DNA of 26,449 nucleotides from Falsiroseomonas sp044341625 (GTDB taxonomy: Bacteria; Pseudomonadota; Alphaproteobacteria; Acetobacterales; Acetobacteraceae). Positions 1-7,713 of the stretch are shown in pieces (within the stretch, counting starts at the first letter, position 1; each line of letters begins with the position of its first letter). The position numbers were made by a program, and so were the translations under genes. The stretch spans positions 1 through 26,449 of the forward strand of contig JBIIRI010000031.1 in assembly GCA_044341625.1 (NCBI GenBank). The letters run 5' to 3'. A model generated the notes under the pieces. That model saw only the letters and a list, made by a program, of their open reading frames with translations. It was not told the DNA's origin and did no database searches.

Positions 1-2
1 AA

Positions 3-992
3 CAGCGCACGCGGCTGCGCGACTGGCTCGCCGTCGCGACGGGCGATGCGGCGCTTCGCATCGCCGGCGCCGCGAAGCTGTCGGGTGGCGCGATCCAGCA
101 GAACTGGGCGCTGGATATCCAGACGCGCGGGGAAGCGCGGCGCTGGGTGCTGCGGACGGATAGCGCGGCGGTGCTCGCCGTCAGCCTGCCGCGCGCGGCC
201 GAATACGCGCTGCTGCGCGCGGCCCATGACGCCGGCGTGACGGTGCCAGAGCCGCTGATGCTGTGTGAGGATCGCGGCGTGATCGGTGCGCCCTTCTTTG
301 TCATGCAGCGCGTGGCGGGCACCGCGCAGGGGCATCGCGTGGTGAAGGACGCGACGCTGGGCGGCGGGCGGGAGAAGCTGGCCGCGCAGCTGGGCCGGGA
401 ATTGGCGCGGATCCACGGCATCCGGCCGCCGCGTGCCGATCTCGGCTTTCTCGGCGCGCCGCCGGCGGATGCGGGGCTGGCTGCCATCGCCGCGATGCGC
501 GCGCGGCTGGACGCGGCGGGCACGCCGCGCCCGGTGACGGAATGGGGGCTGCGCGCGGCCGAACGACATGCGCCGCCGCCGGTGCCGCCCGCGCTGGTTC
601 ATAATGATTTCCGCACCGGGAACATCATGCTCGACGCATCCGGCGTCACGGCGGTGCTGGATTGGGAATTCGCCGCCTGGGGCGATCCGGCGGCCGATCT
701 CGGCTGGTTCTGCGCGAAATGCTGGCGCTTCGGCAATGCGGCGCAGGAAGCCGGCGGCATCGGCCCGCGCGCGGCCTTCTATGCGGGGTATGAGGAGGTG
801 TCCGGCACGCGGGTGGAGGATGCGCGCGTGCGCTGGTGGGAATTGATGGCGCATATCCGCTGGGCGGTGATCGCCGGCGACCAGGCCATGCGCCACATCT
901 CCGGCGAGGAGCGCAGCCTGGAACTCGCGCTGACGGGCCACATCATCCCCGAACTCGAATGGGACATCCTGTCGATGGCGGAGGCGGTGTGA
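3..992 (+). CDS. Phosphotransferase family protein (aminoglycoside/choline kinase-like), 5' end missing
   Basis: The frame is already open at base 3, so the start lies outside the window; 329 residues are visible. The N-lobe shows a glycine-rich strand (LSGGAIQQNWAL), followed by VLRTD where the ATP-binding region is expected. The C-lobe has the Brenner motif HNDFRTGN near 600-622, containing the catalytic Asp and the Asn metal ligand, then VLDWEFAAWGDP, which supplies the second metal-binding Asp. This is the APH/ACAD10-like kinase fold (PF01636). Family members phosphorylate small hydroxylated substrates; those next to DUF6285 and acyl-CoA dehydrogenase genes are probably not antibiotic-resistance enzymes, and the substrate here is unknown. 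The stop TGA shares one base with the next start (TGATG), implying translational coupling. An acyl-CoA dehydrogenase could lie upstream, but that is outside the window. Confidence 0.9.
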   Translation, partial: QRTRLRDWLAVATGDAALRIAGAAKLSGGAIQQNWALDIQTRGEARRWVLRTDSAAVLAVSLPRAAEYALLRAAHDAGVTVPEPLMLCEDRGVIGAPFFVMQRVAGTAQGHRVVKDATLGGGREKLAAQLGRELARIHGIRPPRADLGFLGAPPADAGLAAIAAMRARLDAAGTPRPVTEWGLRAAERHAPPPVPPALVHNDFRTGNIMLDASGVTAVLDWEFAAWGDPAADLGWFCAKCWRFGNAAQEAGGIGPRAAFYAGYEEVSGTRVEDARVRWWELMAHIRWAVIAGDQAMRHISGEERSLELALTGHIIPELEWDILSMAEAV

Positions 993-1303
993 TGCTCGAG
1001 AAGCCCGATGCCGCCGACCTTCTGGCCACCGCGCGCGAGGTGCTGCTGACCGAGCTGCTGCCCGCGCTGCCTCCCGAGAAGGCTTTCGCCGCGCGCATGG
1101 TGGCCTCCGCCATGGCGCTCGCGATCCGTGAGGGCGCGGCGGACACATCCGCGCTGCCCACGCGCGACCTTGCGCTGCTGGCGCGCGAGATCCGCGCGGG
1201 CACGCACGATCCCGGCACGCCCCGGCATGAGGAGGTACGGGACTTCCTCCGCGCCTATGCGCGGCTGCGCGCCAGCGTCAGCGCGCCCAAGGCGCTGGGC
1301 TGA
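992..1303 (+). CDS. DUF6285 domain protein
   Basis: This 103-residue protein starts at the ATG overlapping the phosphotransferase stop. It is mostly helical: an N-terminal helix (DAADLLATAREVLLTELLPAL), a middle MVASAMALAIREG segment typical of this small family, and a C-terminal RDFLRAYARLRASVSA helix. I recognise it as DUF6285, a family commonly encoded directly after APH-like phosphotransferases in actinobacteria and proteobacteria. Its biochemical role is unknown; the overlap suggests it partners or regulates the kinase. There is no signal peptide or membrane segment. The gene ends 16 bp from convergent fahA, with no obvious terminator between them. Confidence 0.8.
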   Translation: MLEKPDAADLLATAREVLLTELLPALPPEKAFAARMVASAMALAIREGAADTSALPTRDLALLAREIRAGTHDPGTPRHEEVRDFLRAYARLRASVSAPKALG

Positions 1304-1319
1304 GTATTTCGCCCCGCCG

Positions 1320-2627
1320 TCAGGGCGCGGGCTGGATCACACCGCCGCAGGACCCGAAGCCGATCGGCGCGAAGCCGTCTTTCCGCGCGCGGGCATGCAG
1401 CGTCAGCTCGTCGCCATCTTCCAGGAAGCGGCGCGTCTCTCCGCTGGCCAGCTGCACCGGCTGCTTGCCGCCGCGCGTGATCTCCAGCAGCGATCCCCAG
1501 CCCGTCTCCTCGGCGGTCGAGAGCGTGCCGGTGCCGAACAGATCGCCCGGCTGCAGGTTGCAGCCATTGCTGGAGTGGTGCGCGACCAGCTGCGCCGGCG
1601 TCCAGTACATCGCCGCGGCGGTGCCGAGCGACAGGCGATGCGCCGGCAGGCCTTGCGCGCGCAGCCCCGGCGTCAGCAGCCGCACTTCGAGTTCGAGGCC
1701 CAGCGCGCCGCCCGCCTGGTCGCTGTCGTCCCAGAGGTAGTCGAGCGGTTTCGGATCGCCCGCCGGGCGCGGAAATTGCGCCGTGCGGAAGGGCGCCAGC
1801 GCCTCGGGCGTCACGATCCAGGGGCTGATCGTGGTGCAGAAGCTTTTGCCCAGGAACGGGCCGAGCGGCACGTATTCCCAGCCCTGGATGTCGCGCGCGG
1901 ACCAGTCGTTCAGCAGGCAATAGCCCGCGATGTGATGCGCGGCCTCATCCACCGGGATCGGCGCGCCGAGCGCATTGCCCGGCCCGATCCAGATGCCGAG
2001 CTCCAGCTCGTAATCCAGATTGCGGCTCGGCCCGAAGCTCGGGGTGGTTTCTGTCGCGGGCTTGCGCTGGCCGTTCGGGCGGCGGACGGGGTGGCCGGAG
2101 GGCACGATGCTGCTGGCGCGGCCGTGATAGCCGATGGGGATGTGCTTGTAGTTGGGCAGCAGCGGATTGTCGGGCCGCATCAGCGCGCCGACATTCGTCG
2201 CGTGCTGGATGCCGGCGTAGAAATCCGTGTAGTCGCCGATGCGCGCGGGCAGCAGCACGCGGCAGCGCGCCGCATCCTGTAGCAGCGGCGCCACGCGGTC
2301 GGCCTTATCCGAGCCGTCTTCCAGCAGCGCGAAGATCTGGGCGCGCAGCGCGCGGCGATGCGCGGCACCCAGCGCGAGCAAGGCGTTCAGGGCGCCGCCG
2401 CCGGCTGCTTCCGCCGCCTCCGCCGCCTCGCCCCGCAGCAGCCCGGCGGCCAGCGTGGCGTCGAGGTCCAGGATCATGTCGCCGATCGCGATGCCGGCGC
2501 GGGGCGCACCCATCCCGTCCTCCGGCGCAAAGACGCCGAGCGGCAGGTTCTGGATCGGGAAATCGGCATGGCCATTCGTCGAGGCGACGAAGCTGCGCCG
2601 CGCGGCGAGATGCGTGTGATCGAGCAT
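1320..2627 (-). CDS. fahA: Fumarylacetoacetase
   Basis: This cytosolic enzyme hydrolyses fumarylacetoacetate to fumarate and acetoacetate, the last step of tyrosine/homogentisate breakdown. It has 435 residues, normal for the two-domain bacterial and eukaryotic FAH. An N-terminal SH3-like domain is followed by the catalytic beta-roll. Visible active-site elements are DYTDFYAGIQHATNVG with Asp135 and catalytic His142, DYELELGIWIG with Glu207 and Glu209 as metal ligands, LLNDWSARD with Asp241, and FLGKSFCTTISPW with Lys261. The start (MLDHTHLAARR) lies 2 nt after the hmgA stop, so the two are co-transcribed. The frame stays open upstream through hmgA, but those extra residues do not belong to the protein. 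maiA does not follow; the operon ends against convergent DUF6285. Confidence 0.97.
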   Translation of the reverse strand: MLDHTHLAARRSFVASTNGHADFPIQNLPLGVFAPEDGMGAPRAGIAIGDMILDLDATLAAGLLRGEAAEAAEAAGGGALNALLALGAAHRRALRAQIFALLEDGSDKADRVAPLLQDAARCRVLLPARIGDYTDFYAGIQHATNVGALMRPDNPLLPNYKHIPIGYHGRASSIVPSGHPVRRPNGQRKPATETTPSFGPSRNLDYELELGIWIGPGNALGAPIPVDEAAHHIAGYCLLNDWSARDIQGWEYVPLGPFLGKSFCTTISPWIVTPEALAPFRTAQFPRPAGDPKPLDYLWDDSDQAGGALGLELEVRLLTPGLRAQGLPAHRLSLGTAAAMYWTPAQLVAHHSSNGCNLQPGDLFGTGTLSTAEETGWGSLLEITRGGKQPVQLASGETRRFLEDGDELTLHARARKDGFAPIGFGSCGGVIQPAP

Positions 2628-2629
2628 GC

Positions 2630-3943
2630 TCAGGCTTTCGTCGGATCGAAGGTCTTCTGGAGCCCCGACCAGCAATCGAGGTAGCCTGCCTGCAACTGCG
2701 GCAGCGCGGCGGCGAAGGCCGAGACGCGCTGGGGCAGGCGTGTTTCGAACATGAAGGCCATCGTATTGGTCAGCTTGTGCGGCTTGAGTTCGGCGGTCGA
2801 GGCCTTGGCGAAGGCTTCCGCATCCGGCCCATGCGGCAGCATGCAATTGTGCAGGCTGAAGCCGCCCGGCACGAAGCCCTGCGGCTTCGCGTCGTACTGG
2901 CCATAGATCAGCCCCATGAACTCGCTCATCAGGTTCATGTGGTACCAGGGCGGGCGGAAGGTGTTCTCCGCGACCAGCCAGCGCTCCGGGAACAGCACGA
3001 AGTCGATATTCGCCGTGCCCGGCGTTTCCGAAAGCGCGCTGAGGCAGGTGAAGATGGACGGGTCGGCATGGTCGAACAGGATCGGCCCGACGGGCGAGAA
3101 GCGCCGCAAATCGTATTTGTAGGGCGCGTAATTGCCGTGCCACGCGACGACATCCAGCGGCGAGTGGCCGATCTCCGCCGTCCAGAACACGCCGCCCCAT
3201 TTCACCGTCACGCGATGCGGCCCGTCCGCATCCTCATAGGCCGCGACGGGGGAGAGGAAGTCGCGCTGGTTCGCCAGGCAATTCGCGCCGATCGGACCGC
3301 GTTCGGGCAGGGTGAAGGCGCCGCCGTAATTCTCGCACACATAGGCCCGCGCGGGGGATGCGACCTCCACGCGGAACTTCACGCCGCGCGGGATCACCGC
3401 GATCTCGCCCGGCGTCGCGTCGATCACGCCGAATTCGGTGCGGAAGCGCATGGCGCCGGATTGCGGCACCACCATCGTCTCGGCATCCGCGTTCCAGAAG
3501 CTTTCGTCGGTCATGCTCGCGGTCACCAGCGCGATATGGACCGCCATCCCGGTCTGGGTCGCGACATCGCCGCAGCTGGTGATGGTCCGCATGCCGGTCA
3601 GGAAGGTGAGCTTTTCCTCCGGCAGCGGGATCGGGTCCCAGCGCAGGGGCTGGATCGGCAGGTCGTGATGGGTGGTGTCGGGCGCGCTGATCCACAGCGG
3701 CAGGTCGCGCTTCTGGAAGCGCCCGATATGGGCGACGCTTGGCCGGATCCGATACAGCCAGCTGCGCTGGTTGCTGGCCCGCGGCGCGGTGAAGGGAGAG
3801 CCGGAGAGCTGTTCGGCATAAAGCCCATAGGCGCAGCGCTGCGGCGAATTGCGGCCGATGGGCAGGGCGCCGGGTAGGGCCTCGGTCTCGAAGCCATTGC
3901 CGAAGCCGGACATGTAGCCGGCGTTGCGCGGGGTGGTGTCCAT
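2630..3943 (-). CDS. hmgA: Homogentisate 1,2-dioxygenase
   Basis: This Fe(II) ring-cleaving dioxygenase converts homogentisate to maleylacetoacetate. It has 437 residues, close to the human enzyme. The cupin core carries the iron ligands His335 and Glu341 (PPWYHMNLMSEFMG) and His371, with active-site His365 in SLHNCMLPHGPD. The N-terminus MSGFGNGFETEALPGALP is diagnostic. The ATG at 3943 is preceded by a strong purine-rich site (AAAGGAGGA, 3949-3957), which decides the start although the frame is open further upstream. It is first gene of the hmgA-fahA operon and diverges from the thiolase-like gene across 100 bp. No regulator gene lies next to it in the window. Confidence 0.97.
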   Translation of the reverse strand: MDTTPRNAGYMSGFGNGFETEALPGALPIGRNSPQRCAYGLYAEQLSGSPFTAPRASNQRSWLYRIRPSVAHIGRFQKRDLPLWISAPDTTHHDLPIQPLRWDPIPLPEEKLTFLTGMRTITSCGDVATQTGMAVHIALVTASMTDESFWNADAETMVVPQSGAMRFRTEFGVIDATPGEIAVIPRGVKFRVEVASPARAYVCENYGGAFTLPERGPIGANCLANQRDFLSPVAAYEDADGPHRVTVKWGGVFWTAEIGHSPLDVVAWHGNYAPYKYDLRRFSPVGPILFDHADPSIFTCLSALSETPGTANIDFVLFPERWLVAENTFRPPWYHMNLMSEFMGLIYGQYDAKPQGFVPGGFSLHNCMLPHGPDAEAFAKASTAELKPHKLTNTMAFMFETRLPQRVSAFAAALPQLQAGYLDCWSGLQKTFDPTKA

Positions 3944-4043
3944 GGGGCCTTCCTCCTTTGCCAGCGGGTATAGCGCAGCCGCCCCTGGCTTGCCCAACAC
4001 GCCCCCGCTTGCCAGTCTCCGCCCCCGCCCAGGGGATACGTGC
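3944..4043. promoter_or_regulatory. Divergent intergenic region hmgA / thiolase-like gene
   Basis: These 100 bp must hold the hmgA promoter and probably that of the thiolase-like gene. On the minus strand a weak candidate is TTGGGC (3992-3997) with TATACC (3967-3972), 19 bp apart, so the spacing is long. The ribosome-binding sites are visible at both ends: AAAGGAGGA for hmgA and AGGGGAT (4031-4037) for the plus-strand gene. No clear operator palindrome was seen. Confidence 0.3.
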
Positions 4044-5216
4044 ATGAGCCTGAGAGGAAGCGCCTGCATCGTCGGCGCCTTCGAGCACCCGGCCCGCAAG
4101 GCCGAGGACAAATCTACCGCCCAGCTGCATGCCGAGGTCGCCTGGGGCGCGCTGCAGGATGCGGGGCTGTCCAAGGACGATGTGGACGGCTTCTTCTGCG
4201 CCGGCGACGCGCCGGGCATGGGGCCGCTGTCGATGGCGGAGTATCTCGGCCTCGATCGGCTGAGCCATGTGGACAGCACCGATATCGGCGGGTCGTCCTA
4301 CATCGCGCATGTGGCGCATGCGGCGGCCGCCATCGCGCTCGGGCGCTGCAATGTCGCGCTGATCACGCTGGCCGGGCGGCCGCGCAGCGAAGGCCAGGCG
4401 ACCGGCACCGCGACGCGCGCGCAGAATGCGGCCGTGCCGGACGACCAGTTCGAGATCCCGATGGGCCGCACCGTCGCCGCGGCCTATGCGATGTGCGCGA
4501 TGCGCCACATGCATGAATTCGGCACGACGTCCGAACAGCTCGCCTGGATCAAGGTGGCCGCCAGCCACCACGCGCAGCACAACCCGCATGCGATGCTGCG
4601 GAAGGTCGTGACGGTGGAGGAGGTGGTGAACTCCCCGTTGGTGGCCGACCCGCTGCATCGGCTGGATTGCTGCGTGATCAGCGATGGCGGCGGCGCGCTG
4701 ATCGTCGCGCGGCCGGAGATTGCCCGAGATCTGAAGCGCCCTCGTGTCACCGTGCGCGGCACGGGAGAGGCGCTGAAGAACCATGCCGGCGGCTACAACG
4801 ACCTAACCTTCTCCGGCGCGCGGTATTCCGGCGCACGCGCCTTCGCGGAAGCCGGCGTGACGCCGGCCGATATCCGCTACGCCAGCATCTATGACAGCTT
4901 CACCATCACCGTGCTGATGCAACTGGAAGACCTCGGCTTCTGCGAGAAGGGCCAGGGCGGGCGCTTCGTGGCCGAGGGGAACCTGATCAGCGGCGTGGGC
5001 AAGCTGCCCTTCAACACCGATGGCGGCGGGCTCTGCAACAACCACCCCGCCAATCGCGGCGGCATGACCAAGGTGATCGAGGCCGTGCGGCAATTGCGCG
5101 GGGAAGCGCATCCTTCCGTGCAGGTGAAGGATTGCGCGCTGGCGCTGGCGCATGGCACGGGCGGGCTGCTCGGGCACCGGCATGGCAGCGCGACGCTGAT
5201 CCTGGAGAGGGAATAG
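4044..5216 (+). CDS. Thiolase-fold protein (SCP2-thiolase/Ltp-like) lacking canonical catalytic cysteines
   Basis: This 390-residue protein has the two-lobe thiolase fold of the SCP-x/lipid-transfer group. Supporting segments are the N-terminal CIVGAFEHPARKAEDKS, the DDVDGFF strand, the central SDGGGALIVARPE, and the C-terminal FNTDGGGLCNNHPANRGGM and ALAHGTGGLLGHRHGSATLIL. Where thiolases carry the acyl-accepting Cys, this one reads DIGGSSY (80-86). The second-cysteine region reads AHGTGGLLGHRHG. His334 of the NNHP motif is kept, as is a Tyr in SIYDSFT (Tyr283). It is therefore unlikely to be an ordinary acetyl-CoA acetyltransferase. The next gene, 4 nt on, is a DUF35 protein. Thiolase-like/DUF35 pairs include the Ltp2-ChsH2 retro-aldolases of steroid side-chain degradation, so an aldolase-type or acyl-CoA-binding role is plausible. 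The substrate is unknown. Start: ATG at 4044 with AGGGGAT upstream. Confidence 0.9.
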   Translation: MSLRGSACIVGAFEHPARKAEDKSTAQLHAEVAWGALQDAGLSKDDVDGFFCAGDAPGMGPLSMAEYLGLDRLSHVDSTDIGGSSYIAHVAHAAAAIALGRCNVALITLAGRPRSEGQATGTATRAQNAAVPDDQFEIPMGRTVAAAYAMCAMRHMHEFGTTSEQLAWIKVAASHHAQHNPHAMLRKVVTVEEVVNSPLVADPLHRLDCCVISDGGGALIVARPEIARDLKRPRVTVRGTGEALKNHAGGYNDLTFSGARYSGARAFAEAGVTPADIRYASIYDSFTITVLMQLEDLGFCEKGQGGRFVAEGNLISGVGKLPFNTDGGGLCNNHPANRGGMTKVIEAVRQLRGEAHPSVQVKDCALALAHGTGGLLGHRHGSATLILERE

Positions 5217-5220
5217 CGGC

Positions 5221-5604
5221 ATGACGATGCGAGCGATCCAGGCCCCGATCCCCGATCCCACCACCGCGCCCTTCTGGCAGGCGTGCAAGGAAGGCCGGCT
5301 GATGATCGGCTTCTGCCGCGACACGGGGCGGCATTTCTTCCCCCCGCGCGGCGTCTCGCCCTTCACGCTCTCGCCGCATGTCGATCTGGTGGCTGCGAGC
5401 GGGCAGGGCACGCTCTACAGCTACACGGTCATGCGGGTGAAGGAGCCCTATATCGCCGCGATGGTGGAGCTGGCGGAAGGTCCGCGCGTCTTCACCAACC
5501 TGGTCGATGTGGCGCCGGAGGCGGTGCGCATCGGCATGGCGCTGCGGCTTGTGTTCGTGCCGACCGAGGACGGCGCCCCGGTGCCGATGTTCGCACCGGG
5601 GTAG
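5221..5604 (+). CDS. DUF35 / OB-fold protein with degenerate zinc ribbon
   Basis: This 127-residue partner of the thiolase-like protein begins 4 nt after its stop. The N-terminal helix (PDPTTAPFWQACKEGRL) and a rubredoxin-like zinc-ribbon position come first. Of the usual two CxxC pairs only Cys32 remains (GFCRDTGRHFFPPRG), so zinc binding is probably lost. The OB-fold follows from about residue 60 (GQGTLYSYTVMRVKEPYIAAMVELAEGPRVFTNLVDV). Known DUF35 proteins bind acyl-CoA and act as obligate partners of thiolase-fold enzymes, as in the archaeal thiolase/HMG-CoA synthase complex and ChsH2 with Ltp2. Here it most likely stabilises or activates its neighbour. The start could be either ATG at 5221 or 5227. 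The gene is convergent with prs. Confidence 0.88.
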   Translation: MTMRAIQAPIPDPTTAPFWQACKEGRLMIGFCRDTGRHFFPPRGVSPFTLSPHVDLVAASGQGTLYSYTVMRVKEPYIAAMVELAEGPRVFTNLVDVAPEAVRIGMALRLVFVPTEDGAPVPMFAPG

Positions 5605-5619
5605 GGCGCGCGCCCCTTA

Positions 5620-6552
5620 TCAGTTGAACAGCGTGGAGACGCTGCTCTCCTCGCTGATCCGCTTCATCGCTTCCGCGATCAGCGGGGCGATGGTCAGCTG
5701 GCGGATGTTGCGGGACACGCGCACCGCTTCGGTGGCCAGGATGCTGTCGGTGACGACCATGGTCTCGATCGGCGCCGCGCCAACGCGTGCCACCGCACCG
5801 CCCGAAAAGACGCCATGCGTCACATAGACGCTGGCGGATTTCGCGCCGTGCTTCAGCAGGGCTTCGGCCGCGTTGCACAGCGTGCCGCCCGAATCGACAA
5901 TGTCGTCCACCAGGATGCAGTGCCGGCCCTCGACCTCGCCGATCACGTTCATAACCTCGGACACGCCGGCGCGCGGGCGGCGCTTGTCGATGATGGCGAG
6001 GTCGGCGCCGATGCGGGCCGCGATCGCGCGCGCGCGCACCACGCCGCCGACATCGGGGGAGACGACCATGGTCTCTCGCCCCGCGAAGCGTTCCTGGATG
6101 TCGCGGCCGTACAGCGGCGCGGCAAACAGGTTGTCCACGGGGATATCGAAGAAGCCCTGGATCTGCGCGGCGTGCAGATCCATCGTCAGCACGCGGTTGG
6201 CGCCGGCTGCGGTGATCAGGTTGGCCACCAGCTTCGCGCTGATCGGCGTGCGCGGGCCGCTTTTGCGGTCCTGCCGCGCATAGCCGAAATACGGGATCAC
6301 CGCCGTAATGCGCCGCGCGCTGGCGCGCTTCAGCGCGTCCAGCATGATCAGCAGCTCCATCAGATTGTCATTGGCGGGGTAGCTGGTGGACTGGATGACG
6401 AAGACATCCTCGCCGCGGATGTTCTCATTGATCTCGGCGAAGATCTCCATGTCGGCGAAGCGCCGCACGGAGGCCTGGGTCAGCGGGATACCGAGCGCCG
6501 CGGCCACCGCCTCGGCCAGCGGACGGTTGCTGTTGCAGGCAATGATCTTCAT
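5620..6552 (-). CDS. prs: Ribose-phosphate pyrophosphokinase (PRPP synthetase, class I)
   Basis: This enzyme transfers pyrophosphate from ATP to ribose-5-phosphate, giving PRPP for purine, pyrimidine, histidine, tryptophan and NAD synthesis. It has 310 residues, standard for class I. Visible elements are the flexible-loop region FGYARQDRK (89-97), MDLHAAQIQGFF (124-135) with the metal-binding His128, the KRRPR loop (190-194), and the PRPP-binding loop LVDDIVDSGGT (214-224). The protein begins MKIIACNSNRPLA; the ribosome-binding site is only moderate (GGGGTG). It is probably the last gene of the lgt-midA-pgeF-lipoprotein-prs set, though a 127-bp gap with a hairpin (6584-6601) leaves room for its own promoter. 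Confidence 0.97.
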   Translation of the reverse strand: MKIIACNSNRPLAEAVAAALGIPLTQASVRRFADMEIFAEINENIRGEDVFVIQSTSYPANDNLMELLIMLDALKRASARRITAVIPYFGYARQDRKSGPRTPISAKLVANLITAAGANRVLTMDLHAAQIQGFFDIPVDNLFAAPLYGRDIQERFAGRETMVVSPDVGGVVRARAIAARIGADLAIIDKRRPRAGVSEVMNVIGEVEGRHCILVDDIVDSGGTLCNAAEALLKHGAKSASVYVTHGVFSGGAVARVGAAPIETMVVTDSILATEAVRVSRNIRQLTIAPLIAEAMKRISEESSVSTLFN

Positions 6553-6679
6553 GCGGCACCCCGGGAAGAAGGGTTCGAGCTTTCGCGCGGAAGGCCGCGC
6601 GGGCAGGCGGAGCGATAGCAACGTGACATTAAGGTGTCCATCGCGCGGCGATGTGTCCTGCGCATGGCCCCCCTGCCGT
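6553..6679 (-). promoter_or_regulatory. Leader region upstream of prs
   Basis: This is the 127-bp gap between the lipoprotein gene and prs. It contains a 7-bp hairpin with loop AAGG (CGCGCGG 6584-6590, CCGCGCG 6595-6601) about 30 nt before the prs start. No convincing -35/-10 pair was seen, so whether prs has its own promoter or is read through from lgt cannot be decided here. Confidence 0.25.
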
Positions 6680-7654
6680 TCAGCGCCGGGCGCTGGCCGG
6701 CGTTGCCCGGCTGGGGCGGGCAGCCCGCCCCGCCACGGGGGCGGCGGGGGGCGGGGTGGCGGCAGCCGGCGGGGCGCCCTCGGCGGGCTGGGGCGTGGCC
6801 TCGGCATTGGCGATCACGTCGCGGACACCCCCCGCGGCCTCACTCGCCACCACGAAGGCGACATCGCCCCAGAGCCCGTTGAGGCTGCCGTTGGGCACCT
6901 CGTTCAGCTGCAGCACCCGGCCCAGGTCGTAACCGTCCCGGCGCTGGACGGTCCAGACGATCTCGATGCGTTGTTGCCCGCGCGGGGCGGGGGCCATCTC
7001 CACCACGCCCTGCACCGCGAATTGCGCGCCGTCCGACTGCTCCTGCACCCGGAAGCCCAGCGCGGCCAGTTGCTCCGACATGCGCGCGGTCAGGCTGCGA
7101 TTGCCATCGCCCGGCGCGCCACGCACCGGCAGCAGCCGCACCACCAGCGGCCCGGCGCCGGCTGTGCGTTCGTCGCCGGTGCGGCGCAGCGCATCGGCAC
7201 GGGCGACCAGCGTGGCCAGGGATTGCGCGCCATCCGCCGCCGCGCGGCGCAGCGCGGCCTCGTCGCCGGCCAGCCAGTCGCGGGTGGAGACCATCCGGCC
7301 GGTGGCTTCCCCCAGCAGCGTCCCGTCGCCGTCGCGCAGCCTGTACGTGGGCAGGACCCCCGCAGGCTGGCGCGTGGCCGAGACCTCCACCACCCAATCC
7401 AGCGGCCAGGGATCGCCCGCCACCGCCGGCACCTCCTGCGCCATCAGCTGTTCGGCCAGCGCCTCGGCATAGGCTTCCGCCTGGGCGCGGGTCTGCAGCG
7501 CGCCGGCGGGGGGCGGGATGGCGATGCGATAGGCCGGCGGTCGCGCCAGCCGCGCCGCGGCCTGCCCGGGCTGGCCCCGGAAGGGCTGGGGGAGGTCGCC
7601 GCAGGCCGCAAGGCCGAGCAGCCCCAGCAGGGCGCCCCGCCTAGACCAGGACAC
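6680..7654 (-). CDS. Putative lipoprotein, function unknown
   Basis: This 324-residue protein starts with GTG at 7654. It has a lipoprotein signal: MSWSRRGALLGLLGLAAC, with twin Arg, a hydrophobic core and the lipobox LAAC giving Cys18 after cleavage. The mature part is soluble and contains blocks such as LDWVVEVSATRQPAG, MVSTRDWLAGDEAALRRAA and IVWTVQRRDGYDLGRVLQLNEVP. The 45 C-terminal residues are rich in Pro and Ala and probably disordered. I cannot assign a family. The neighbour lgt, in the same run of genes, encodes the enzyme that would modify it. Its start overlaps the end of the possible 22-codon gene by 14 nt. A membrane-anchored periplasmic protein is the most that can be said. Confidence 0.8.
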   Translation of the reverse strand: MSWSRRGALLGLLGLAACGDLPQPFRGQPGQAAARLARPPAYRIAIPPPAGALQTRAQAEAYAEALAEQLMAQEVPAVAGDPWPLDWVVEVSATRQPAGVLPTYRLRDGDGTLLGEATGRMVSTRDWLAGDEAALRRAAADGAQSLATLVARADALRRTGDERTAGAGPLVVRLLPVRGAPGDGNRSLTARMSEQLAALGFRVQEQSDGAQFAVQGVVEMAPAPRGQQRIEIVWTVQRRDGYDLGRVLQLNEVPNGSLNGLWGDVAFVVASEAAGGVRDVIANAEATPQPAEGAPPAAATPPPAAPVAGRAARPSRATPASARR

Positions 7655-7709
7655 AGGAAGCCAGCAGCGTCAGGAAGATCATCATGGTGAACATGATCAC
7701 ATAGGGCAT
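7641..7709 (-). CDS. Possible 22-residue hydrophobic peptide
   Basis: This short frame sits in the gap between pgeF and the lipoprotein gene. It starts with ATG 4 nt after the pgeF stop, with GGGGTGA just upstream (the last bases of pgeF), and ends with TAG inside the lipoprotein gene. The peptide begins MPYVIMFTMMIF and is almost wholly hydrophobic, long enough for one membrane helix. Near its end, TLLASC resembles a lipobox, but only three residues follow. Arguments for it being real are position, spacing, a plausible ribosome site and the 14-nt overlap that could couple the lipoprotein gene. Against it are its length and the absence of any known family. It could be a coupling leader rather than a functional protein. 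Confidence 0.4.
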   Translation of the reverse strand: MPYVIMFTMMIFLTLLASCVLV

Positions 7710-7713
7710 GGGA

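Noticed and set aside
1128..2282. Long plus-strand open frame opposite fahA (about 384 codons)
   Set aside because: In GC-rich DNA the strand opposite a real gene often stays open. The translation is Arg/Ala-rich with no domain, whereas the minus strand encodes a complete FAH.
2628..3200. N-terminal extension of fahA into hmgA
   Set aside because: The residues upstream of MLDHTHLAARR are hmgA read out of frame. The 435-residue form matches the family's length and start.
5604..5615. GGGCGCGCGCCC palindrome between DUF35 and prs as a terminator
   Set aside because: A 12-bp GC palindrome leaves too short a stem once a loop is allowed, and such words are common here.
6386..7690. Long plus-strand open frame opposite prs and the lipoprotein gene
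   Set aside because: Its translation is low-complexity and rich in Arg, His and Gly, without a recognisable domain; minus-strand genes with clear motifs cover the same bases.
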